Shown here: in pieces, positions 1-5,611 of the stretch | How the letters are laid out: each line of letters starts with the position of its first letter | How positions within the stretch are numbered: the first letter of the stretch is position 1 | NCBI GenBank assembly: GCA_005880345.1 | Contig: VBGE01000067.1 | Coordinates: forward strand, 1 to 5,869 | Length of the DNA stretch: 5,869 bases | DNA from: Chloroflexota bacterium | GTDB taxonomy: Bacteria; Chloroflexota; Dormibacteria; Dormibacterales; Dormibacteraceae | Reading direction: 5' to 3' | Translations under genes and position numbers: made by a program | The notes under the pieces: generated by a model | Told to the model about the DNA's origin: nothing | The model's input: the letters and a program-made list of their open reading frames with translations, nothing else | The model's database searches: none

Positions 1-1010
1 CCGAACGCACCTTTGAATTCGTGGATGGTGTGCGCGGCGCTGGCCAGGGTCGAGGCGTCAACGATCGGCACAGTGCCGTAGATCCCCGCGCTGTTGTCAC
101 CCGCGGCGCCCACGCACGCGGGGTCCTGGGCGATGCCATCCCCTCCGAGAAACGGCGTCGCCTCATTCGCGGGGAAGGACGCCTTCATCTGGGCCCGGAC
201 GTGGCAGCCGCCGCCAGGAGTGCCACCGCCGTAATAGATCGCCTGCGCGCCCGCGTCCTTCATGGACTGGAGATACGAGGCGGCGTCGGGCCGGGCTGGA
301 TCGAGGTCGAGGCGGCCGGTTACGGTGCCGCCCAGCGCCGTCAGGCGGGACATGAACGCGTCGGCGAGCCCCTGTCCGTATGCCTCGTGGTCCGAGATCG
401 CCGCCGCGCGCAGGAGATGGAGGTCCTTGACCAGGTAGTCGGCGGCAGCGGCCCCCTGCAGCTCGTCGGTCGTCGTCAGGCGGAAGAAGTTGTTGATGTG
501 GGCGGGTCGCAGGTCGGCGGCCGAGGGCAGCCCCGCCGCTTTGCAGTCGATCTCGATATGAGCTGGGTTCAGCGGCGCGGGCATGAAGAGGTTCCGGGTC
601 AGGCACGGGTTGCTTGTCGCCGGGCTGATCATGGCCAGCCCCGCCGCATTGGCGACAGGGATCTCCTTGCGGGCCACCCCGGCGTCGAAGGGCCCGATCA
701 TGGCCACCACACTCGGGTCGGCCAGGAACGATCGCACATTGGCCGCTCCGAGGCTGGGTTTCGGCATCCCCCTGCTGGCGTCGTCCGCCGTCACCAGTGC
801 GACGTTGTAGCCGTCGAGGGTCGGGTGGGTCTGGACGAAAAAGCGGATCCCGTTCAGCGCAGGCACGGCGGCGCGCGCCTCGCCCCCGGAGATGGGCAGG
901 TCGACGCCGATGCGAAGCGTCGGGGCGGCCGGCGCGGTGGGAGTGCTGGAGGCGCAGGCCGAGGCCAGGACGACAGCCCCTGCGGCCGCGATCCTGAGCC
1001 GGCTTCTCAT
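1..1010 (-). CDS. Branched-chain amino acid ABC transporter substrate-binding lipoprotein (LivJ/LivK-like), C-terminus off the left edge
   Basis: Translating the minus strand from the ATG at 1010-1008 gives 336 codons with no stop, open through the window's left edge. Residues 1-19 look like a lipoprotein signal peptide: Arg-rich start (MRSRLR), hydrophobic core AAAGAVVLASA, then Cys19 in a lipobox-like LASAC. A Pro/Ala/Thr linker follows, then LRIGVDLPISGG, the usual first strand of type I periplasmic binding proteins. Other family-typical segments are VVAMIGPFDAGVA, IPVANAAGLAMISPATSNP, FFRLTTTDELQG, ISDHEAYGQGLADAF, GAQAIYYGG and FLGGDG. By family, such proteins capture a small ligand (amino acids, amides, urea or similar) outside the membrane and hand it to a Liv-type ABC permease. 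The ligand cannot be read from the sequence. Family members are usually about 380-420 residues, so roughly 50-80 are missing off the edge. No permease or ATPase gene is visible in the window. The start is supported by the signal peptide and by a GTGAGG ribosome binding site six bases upstream. Confidence 0.88.
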   Translation of the reverse strand, partial: MRSRLRIAAAGAVVLASACASSTPTAPAAPTLRIGVDLPISGGEARAAVPALNGIRFFVQTHPTLDGYNVALVTADDASRGMPKPSLGAANVRSFLADPSVVAMIGPFDAGVARKEIPVANAAGLAMISPATSNPCLTRNLFMPAPLNPAHIEIDCKAAGLPSAADLRPAHINNFFRLTTTDELQGAAAADYLVKDLHLLRAAAISDHEAYGQGLADAFMSRLTALGGTVTGRLDLDPARPDAASYLQSMKDAGAQAIYYGGGTPGGGCHVRAQMKASFPANEATPFLGGDGIAQDPACVGAAGDNSAGIYGTVPIVDASTLASAAHTIHEFKGAF

Positions 1011-1016
1011 GTGCAG

Positions 1017-1022
1017 CCTCAC
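1017..1022 (-). promoter_or_regulatory. Ribosome binding site of the substrate-binding protein gene
   Basis: The minus strand reads GTGAGG here, and its AGG lies six bases before the ATG at 1010. It supports that ATG as the start of the lipoprotein signal peptide. Confidence 0.6.
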
Positions 1023-1024
1023 CG

Positions 1025-1030
1025 TATACT
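1025..1030 (+). promoter_or_regulatory. Candidate -10 element for the TPR/histidine transcript
   Basis: TATACT differs from the consensus TATAAT at one position and is the only AT-rich hexamer in the 66-base divergent intergenic region. It would place the transcript start near 1037 and leave a leader of about 40 bases before the TTG at 1077. No convincing -35 hexamer is seen 16-18 bases upstream, where the sequence is already inside the divergent gene, so this is only a candidate. No run of histidine codons or attenuator-type leader peptide is visible after it. Confidence 0.25.
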
Positions 1031-1061
1031 CAGCATTCCCTCGGACCCTCTAGGCAGGCAT

Positions 1062-1066
1062 AGGAG
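1062..1066 (+). promoter_or_regulatory. Ribosome binding site that decides the TTG start of the TPR gene
   Basis: AGGAG lies ten bases upstream of the TTG at 1077. There is no in-frame ATG or GTG between this site and the TPR region, so the site favours TTG over the in-frame GTG at 1011, which has no room for a leader of its own. Confidence 0.55.
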
Positions 1067-1076
1067 CGCGCCCAAT

Positions 1077-1946
1077 TTGAAAACGGACACCACCGAACAC
1101 CTCAAGCCCCGCTCGCAGTATGCGGAGGATGCCGTGCAGCTGGCCATCGCAGGCAAGTGGGACGAGGCAGTCAAGCTGAACAAATTCATCATCGACAGCT
1201 TCGGCGCTGACGAGGAGACACAGAACCGTCTGGGCAAGGGGCTTTCCGAGCTGGGCAAGCTAAAGGAGGCGAAGGCCTCGTACGAGGCGGCCTTGAAGCT
1301 CAACCCGATGAACTCGATCGCCAAGAAGAACGCCGCCCGCATCAATGCGCTGCTGCACCAGAAAGAGGGCCTCAAGGTCGGCGGGACCAGGGTCGACCTC
1401 AACCTGTTCGTCGAGGAGATGGGCAAGACCGTCATCACCACGGTGGACACCCCGGCCAGTCCCGACATCTGCTCCAAGGTGGCGGCCGGCGACGTGGCCG
1501 AGCTGAAGATCGAGGGCGACGGCGTCGTGGCCGAGACCTCCCGCGGCGTGCGCCTGGGCTCGCTCGAGGCCAAGCTGGCGCGCCGCCTGATCAAGTTCAT
1601 GCGCGGCGGCAACCGCTACCAGGCCGGTGTCACGTCCTGCGACGGCAACATCGTGAAGCTGATCGTTCGCGAGACGTACCAGGACCCGCACTTTGCGGGC
1701 AAGCCTAGCTTCCCGATGCGTCGCAAGCGCGAGGTCGAGTTCCGGCCGTACACGAAGGAGAGCCTGCTCACGCGCGGGGCGGCGGTCTTCACTGGAGACG
1801 AGGAAGAGGAAGAGACGCTGGCCGCCGCGCCCGAGACCGACGACATGGAAGAAGGAATGCACGCGGTCGAGGACGAGGCGGAGGCGGTCGATTTCTCCGA
1901 TGAGGCCGACAGCGATGGTGAGGAAGAGGATGAAGACGAGAGCTGA
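1077..1946 (+). CDS. TPR-repeat protein with a HIRAN-like central domain and acidic tail, function unknown
   Basis: From the TTG at 1077 this gives 289 residues ending at the TGA at 1944-1946. The frame stays open far upstream, to position 21, but that part lies antisense to the substrate-binding gene and reads as low-complexity Arg/Gly-rich shadow. Residues about 14-47 and 48-81 form two TPR-like helical hairpins (WDEAVKLNKFIIDSFG; LGKLKEAKASYEAALKLNP). Residues about 100-200 form a second domain: VDLNLFVEEMGKTVITTVD, then VRLGSLEAKLARRLIKFM and GGNRYQAGV. The glycine, the 'LGxLExxLAxRL' helix and the following strand faintly recall HIRAN domains, which bind DNA in some helicases; this is an inference from pattern only. 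Residues about 241-289 are mostly Asp/Glu with no fixed fold expected. The product has no signal peptide or membrane segment and is probably cytoplasmic. Its stop overlaps hisZ, suggesting co-transcription with the histidine genes, though a role in histidine synthesis is not shown. The CDS is well supported; the function is unknown. Confidence 0.8.
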   Translation: MKTDTTEHLKPRSQYAEDAVQLAIAGKWDEAVKLNKFIIDSFGADEETQNRLGKGLSELGKLKEAKASYEAALKLNPMNSIAKKNAARINALLHQKEGLKVGGTRVDLNLFVEEMGKTVITTVDTPASPDICSKVAAGDVAELKIEGDGVVAETSRGVRLGSLEAKLARRLIKFMRGGNRYQAGVTSCDGNIVKLIVRETYQDPHFAGKPSFPMRRKREVEFRPYTKESLLTRGAAVFTGDEEEEETLAAAPETDDMEEGMHAVEDEAEAVDFSDEADSDGEEEDEDES

Positions 1947-3265
1947 AGTTCAAGAGGCCGCGGCCCGGAGGTTTCTTCACCGGCTCTAGTCCCGGCGTAG
2001 CTCCTCAGCTCGGCGGCGTCCCCGGCTTTCGCGACCTGCTTCCGCTCGAGGCGGAGATCCTGCGCGAGGCGCAGGAGTCCCTCCTCGGCGAGATGCGGCG
2101 GTGGGGTTACCGCCACGTGATCACGCCGCTGGTCGAAAACATGGACGTGCTCGACCTGGGGCTCGGCACCGAGCAGCGCCGCCGCCTCTTCAAGTTCACC
2201 GACGTGCGCGGAGACATCGTCGCGCTGGTCGGCGAACGGACCGTGCCGGTGGCGCGGCTGGTCGCGGGCAAGCTTCGCGCGGCCCCGCTGCCGCTGCGCC
2301 TGTGCTACGCGGGCCCTGTCCTTTCGACGGACGAGGAGCGCTTCCAGCACCGGCGCGAGACGTACCAGGTGGGCGCCGAGCTGATCGGGGCGTCCGGTCC
2401 GGTTGCCGATGCGGAAGTGATCACGCTGGCCGCTCGCTGCATGGAGGCGACGGGCATCCGCCGCTATCAGATCGATGTCGGCCACGCCGAGTTCTTCCAC
2501 GGGATCATGGACGCAGTCCGGCTGCCCGACGAGGTGAAGGCGGCGGTGCGCGCCGCTCTGGCCGCGCGCGACTTCGTCGCACTCGAAGCACTTCTCGAGG
2601 GCACGGACTTGAAATCGGCGGAGCACGAGCTGCTGCTTCGATTCCCGGCGCTGCGCGGCGGCCCGGAGATCCTCGAGGCGGCGGGCGGCTTGGTGCGCAA
2701 CCGGCGCTCTGAGACTGCCCTGGCCGAGCTGGCCCAGCTGCGCGAGCTGCTGGTTGCGCATGGCATCGGCGACGTGGTCAACCTCGACCTCGGTGCGATC
2801 CGCGACTTCGACTACTACACCGGGATCATCTTCGAGGGCTACGGGCCGGACTTCGGACGCCCGGTCGCGCAGGGCGGGCGATACGACTCGCTGCTGTCTC
2901 GCTTCGGCAGGCCCGCCCCGGCGACGGGCTTCATGGTCCAGCTCGACCTGGTCTCGGAAATGCTCACTCGCGCGCCGCGCCCGCCGGCCCTGCCGCGCAT
3001 CGACGCGGCGATCGCGTGGACGGAGGGCGGGCTCGGCACGGCGTTGCGATTGGGTTCCACGCTGCGCCTGTTCGGCATGCGGGCGGTGGTCGACACCGAG
3101 GCGCGCAACGACGCCGCGGCCAGGTCATGGTGGCAGGCCGTGGGGGCGGCCAACCTGATCCAGTGCAGGAGCGAATCGAGCGTCGCGTGGTCGGCACCTG
3201 GCCAGCGGGCGCGGACGCTGCCTCCAGAGCAGGTGGCGGCGCGGCTGGCGGGCAGCGGCCAGTGA
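1943..3265 (+). CDS. hisZ: ATP phosphoribosyltransferase regulatory subunit HisZ, probable CTG start
   Basis: HisZ is a catalytically inactive relative of histidyl-tRNA synthetase. With short-form HisG it makes the ATP phosphoribosyltransferase of the first histidine step, and it carries feedback sensing. From the CTG at 1943 the protein is 440 residues. GVPGFRDLLPLEAEIL (residues 25-40) is the conserved N-terminal motif, followed by WGYRHVITPLVE, RLCYAGPVLS, ETYQVGAELIGA, DFDYYTGIIFEGYG (DYYTG at 290-294) and QGGRYDSLLSRFG. The last 95 or so residues form a degenerate C-terminal domain in place of a normal anticodon-binding domain. The first ATG, at 2093 (residue 51), would delete the GFRDLLP motif. 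Between the in-frame TGA at 1931-1933 and 2093 there is no ATG, GTG or TTG; the only near-cognate choice of the NTG type is the CTG at 1943, which shares CTGA with the upstream stop and has GAGGA at 1926-1930 before it. hisG follows by a 4-base overlap. HisRS is the alternative identity, but the gene context and the adjacent short HisG favour HisZ. The identity is firm; the start is moderately sure. Confidence 0.87.
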   Translation: MKFKRPRPGGFFTGSSPGVAPQLGGVPGFRDLLPLEAEILREAQESLLGEMRRWGYRHVITPLVENMDVLDLGLGTEQRRRLFKFTDVRGDIVALVGERTVPVARLVAGKLRAAPLPLRLCYAGPVLSTDEERFQHRRETYQVGAELIGASGPVADAEVITLAARCMEATGIRRYQIDVGHAEFFHGIMDAVRLPDEVKAAVRAALAARDFVALEALLEGTDLKSAEHELLLRFPALRGGPEILEAAGGLVRNRRSETALAELAQLRELLVAHGIGDVVNLDLGAIRDFDYYTGIIFEGYGPDFGRPVAQGGRYDSLLSRFGRPAPATGFMVQLDLVSEMLTRAPRPPALPRIDAAIAWTEGGLGTALRLGSTLRLFGMRAVVDTEARNDAAARSWWQAVGAANLIQCRSESSVAWSAPGQRARTLPPEQVAARLAGSGQ

Positions 3266-3912
3266 CGCGCGACGAGCAGGTGTCGATCGCGATCCCCACA
3301 GGCGCGCTGCTCAACGGCGCGCTGTCGGTGCTCTCGGCTGCGGGTCTCGCGCGGCTCACTGCGGAGGAGCTAGGGCGGCAGCTTCTCATCGAGCGGGACA
3401 GCGTGCGTGTGATCCTGGTGCGCCCCGCCGACGTGCCGGCGTACGTCGACCACGGAGCGGCCGACCTGGGCATCGTCGGGAAGGACATCCTGTGGGAGAC
3501 GCCGGGGGCGCACTACGAGCTGGTCGATCTTCGCTTTGGCGGCTGCAGGCTCGTGCTGGCGGTGCCGGATGCATCGGCGCTCGACGGACCCGAGACGTGG
3601 CCGCCGATGATGCGGGTGGCGACGAAATACCCGCGCACGGCGAGTGCGTGGTTCGAGACGCGAGGCCAGGCGGTGGAGATGGTGCAGCTCCACGGATCGG
3701 TCGAGCTTGCGCCCCAGGTTGGCCTGGTCGATGGCATCGTCGACCTGACGGCGACGGGGCGAACGCTGCAGGAGAATCGCCTGCGGATCGCCGAGGTGCT
3801 GGGCAGCTCGACCGCGCGCTTGATCGCCAACCAGGCCAGCCTGAAGACAAGAAGCGCCGCCGTGCAGTCAGTCGTGTCGAAGCTGCGGGAGGCATCCGGC
3901 AGTGCCGGTTAA
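3262..3912 (+). CDS. hisG: ATP phosphoribosyltransferase catalytic subunit, short form (HisG)
   Basis: HisG condenses ATP with PRPP to give N1-(5-phosphoribosyl)-ATP, the committed step of histidine synthesis, in the cytoplasm. The GTG at 3262 gives 216 residues, the length of the short form that lacks the C-terminal regulatory domain and needs HisZ; hisZ lies immediately upstream. Visible family segments are SIAIPTGALL (residues 8-17), VILVRPADVPAYVDHGAADLGIVGKDIL, KYPRTASAWFETRG, LHGSVELAPQVGLVDGIVD and the PRPP-binding loop DLTATGRTL (161-169). The N-terminal motif usually reads as P-K-G-R or similar; here the Lys and Arg positions are Thr and Ala. The start shares GTGA with the hisZ stop, and no strong ribosome binding site precedes it, so translation is probably coupled to hisZ. 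The in-frame GTG at 3280 is an alternative start that would remove six residues without touching a motif. Confidence 0.93.
   Translation: MTRDEQVSIAIPTGALLNGALSVLSAAGLARLTAEELGRQLLIERDSVRVILVRPADVPAYVDHGAADLGIVGKDILWETPGAHYELVDLRFGGCRLVLAVPDASALDGPETWPPMMRVATKYPRTASAWFETRGQAVEMVQLHGSVELAPQVGLVDGIVDLTATGRTLQENRLRIAEVLGSSTARLIANQASLKTRSAAVQSVVSKLREASGSAG
3887..3892 (+). promoter_or_regulatory. Ribosome binding site of hisD inside the end of hisG
   Basis: GGGAGG lies nine bases before the GTG at 3902 and fixes that codon as the hisD start, giving an 11-base overlap with hisG. Confidence 0.6.
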
Positions 3913-5034
3913 GAGGTTCGACGTCGGGTCGTGGCTCGACTCGCCGCTTTCGCGCCGGCGGCTCGACCTGGGTCAATTCGCGGCGGAGCGCGCGGCGGTT
4001 GTCGAGATCTGCGCGCGCGTCCAGGCCGAGGGTGACGATGCGCTGCGCGAGCTGGGCAAGCGCTTCGACGGCTGGGCGCCGGAGGCGGGTGAGTCGTTTG
4101 CCGTGCCGTCTTCGGAGGTGGCGGCCGCCGCAGAGCGGCTGCAGCCTGCCGACCGGACCGCCCTCGAATTTGCTGCGCGGCGCATCCGCGATTTTCACGA
4201 GCGCCAGGTGCAGCCGGCCTCGCTCGGGTCGCCGGGCCTGAAGCTGCTCACGCGTCCGGTGCGTCGGGCCGGCGTGTATGCACCCGGTGGCCGCGCTGCG
4301 TACCCATCGACCGTCTTGATGACGGCGATTCCGGCGCGCGTCGCCGGTGTGTCAGATCTTGTGCTCGCGACGCCTCCACGGCCAGACGGCAGCGTTCCGG
4401 CCGCCATCCTCGCCGCAGCGCACCTCGCGGGAGTGGACGCCGTGTATCGAGTCGGGGGCGCGCAGGCGATCGCGGCTCTGGCTTACGGCACGGCGAGCAT
4501 TCCGCGCGTCGACGTCGTCGCGGGGCCGGGCAACATCTACGTGACCCTGGCCAAGAAAGAGGTGTTCGGGTCGATGGGGGTGGACGGCATCGCGGGACCG
4601 ACGGAGGTCGTCGTGGTGGCTGACGGCCAGGCGCGGCCCGACTTCGTCGCCGCGGACCTGGCGGCTCAGCTGGAGCACGATCCTCTCGCGTGGGGCCTGC
4701 TGATCACGGATTCGCCTGAGCTGGCGGGCCGTGTCGAGGAAGAGCTCGAGAGCCTGGTGCGCGGGCTCGACCGGGCCGAGATCATCCGCCAGTCGTCGGC
4801 GAGTACGCGACAGTCCCGCTGGGCGACTACACCGCCGGCCCCAACCACACGCTGCCGACGTCGGGCGCCGCGCGATTTGGCTCGCCCCTGGGCGTGCATA
4901 CGTTTCTCAAGCGCACGAGCGTGCTGAGCCTCAACCGCGAGGACCTGGAGGCGCTGCGTGACGCGAGCGTCCGACTGGCCGAGCTCGAAGGCCTGGGCGC
5001 GCACGCGCATGCGATCGAGGTGCGGCTTGAGTAG
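3902..5034 (+). pseudogene. hisD: Histidinol dehydrogenase, disrupted by an internal deletion with frameshift
   Basis: HisD is the zinc- and NAD-dependent enzyme that oxidises L-histidinol through histidinal to histidine, the last two steps of the pathway. Residues 1-299 from the GTG at 3902 match the family: RRAGVYAPGGRAAYPSTVLM, VGGAQAIAALAYG, VAGPGNIYVTLAKKEVFG, GIAGPTEVVVVAD and AAQLEHDP, with zinc ligands Gln256 and His259. Near 4795-4801 the frame is lost. Left in frame, the remainder is low-quality sequence to a stop at 4927. From about 4798 the HisD C-terminus resumes in another frame: GEYATVPLGDYTAGPNHTLP, with the zinc-ligand Asp, then SPLGVHTFLKRTSV and AHAHAIEVRLE, with the C-terminal zinc-ligand His, ending at the TAG at 5032-5034. 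The two parts total about 376 residues against about 430 in the family. The roughly 50 missing residues are those that normally contain the PEHL motif with the catalytic Glu-His pair (Glu326/His327 in E. coli). The net loss equals 1 modulo 3. It may be a true pseudogene or an assembly or sequencing error; all flanking sequence looks well conserved, which favours a recent event or an artefact. Confidence 0.85.
5017..5022 (+). promoter_or_regulatory. Ribosome binding site supporting the TTG start of hisB
   Basis: GAGGTG sits four bases before the TTG at 5027, inside the last codons of hisD. It selects TTG over the upstream in-frame ATG-type codon at 4958, whose extra residues are not HisB-like. 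Confidence 0.5.
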
Positions 5035-5611
5035 GCGAGCACGCGTCGACCGCAAGAGCAAGGAGACGCAGCTGTCGGCGCGCATCGATCTAGACGGCCG
5101 CGGGCGGTCGGAGGTGGCTACCGGGCTGCCGTTCCTCGATCACATGCTGGAGCAGGTCGCGCGCTACGGCGGATTCGATCTGCGGCTCCGCGGCGCGGGC
5201 GACGTGCATGTCGATCCACATCACCTGGTCGAAGACGCGGGCATCGTCGTCGGCCAGGCGCTTTCCGAGGCGCTGGGGGACCGCGAGGGGATCGTGCGTT
5301 TCGCGTCGGCCTACGCGCCGCTCGACGAGTCCCTCGCCCGCGTCGTGATCGACCTGGGCCGGCGGCCGTTTCTTTCCTACAACGTCGCATTGAAAGGTCG
5401 CATCGGCACGCTCGAGTCAGAGATCGTCGAGGAGTTCTGGCGCGCGCTTTCCATTCACCTGGGGGCGACGATCCACGTCGACCTGATCCGCGGGCGGAAT
5501 CGGCATCACATCGCGGAGGCGACGTTCAAGGCGCTGGGCCTGGCGCTGCGCGCGGCAATGGCGGCCGGGGGCGCGCCCGGGGTCCCTTCTTCGAAGGGTG
5601 TGTTGGGATGA
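5027..5611 (+). CDS. hisB: Imidazoleglycerol-phosphate dehydratase (HisB)
   Basis: HisB dehydrates imidazole glycerol phosphate to imidazole acetol phosphate, using manganese bound by His and Glu side chains, in a large cytoplasmic oligomer. The TTG at 5027 gives 194 residues, the normal size of the single-domain enzyme; the histidinol-phosphatase domain fused in enterobacteria is absent. The N-terminus SRRARVDRKSKETQLSARID aligns directly with the family start. Metal and substrate motifs follow in order: FLDHMLEQVARYGGFDL with His39, HVDPHHLVEDAGIVVGQAL with His65, His66 and Glu69, PLDESLARV with Glu101, and RNRHHIAEATFKAL with His160, His161 and Glu164. All expected ligands appear intact. 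The start overlaps the hisD stop by 8 bases and the stop overlaps hisH by 4. hisC, which often precedes hisB, is missing between hisD and hisB, so the aminotransferase must lie elsewhere. Confidence 0.95.
   Translation: MSRRARVDRKSKETQLSARIDLDGRGRSEVATGLPFLDHMLEQVARYGGFDLRLRGAGDVHVDPHHLVEDAGIVVGQALSEALGDREGIVRFASAYAPLDESLARVVIDLGRRPFLSYNVALKGRIGTLESEIVEEFWRALSIHLGATIHVDLIRGRNRHHIAEATFKALGLALRAAMAAGGAPGVPSSKGVLG
5584..5598 (+). other. Perfect 6-bp hairpin covering the hisH ribosome binding site
   Basis: CCCTTC (5584-5589), loop TTC, GAAGGG (5593-5598) form a perfect inverted repeat at the end of hisB. The right arm contains AAGGG, the likely ribosome binding site nine bases before the hisH ATG. 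A second GC-rich inverted repeat, CCGGG/CCCGG at 5565-5580, lies directly upstream. No U-run follows, so this is not a terminator. A plausible role is hiding the hisH site until ribosomes finishing hisB open it. In GC-rich coding DNA such short repeats also arise by chance. Confidence 0.35.

Noticed and set aside
21..1076. N-terminal extension of the TPR gene to an ATG at position 21
   Set aside because: The stretch is Arg/Gly/His-rich with no recognisable domain and lies antisense to a well-supported substrate-binding protein gene; a good ribosome binding site precedes the TTG at 1077.
1011..1076. Histidine-type attenuator or riboswitch leader
   Set aside because: Only 66 bases are available; no run of His codons, terminator hairpin or T-box-like element is visible.
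1956..1965. Palindrome GGCCGCGGCC between the TPR stop and the hisZ core, as a possible terminator
   Set aside because: It has no loop and no U-run, and lies within the inferred hisZ coding region; such palindromes are common at this GC content.
1616..2761. 381-codon open frame on the minus strand
   Set aside because: It crosses both the TPR gene and hisZ antisense, and its product is low-complexity (Ser runs, Arg/Gln-rich). Long antisense frames are expected in GC-rich coding DNA.
3386..4198. 270-codon minus-strand frame opposite hisG and hisD
   Set aside because: It is Arg/Pro/Ser-rich with no motif and is fully antisense to two clear enzyme genes.
4802..4927. Novel C-terminal tail of HisD in the original frame
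   Set aside because: The sequence is composition-biased, and the true HisD C-terminus is present in the next frame over the same bases, so this is read-through after a frameshift.
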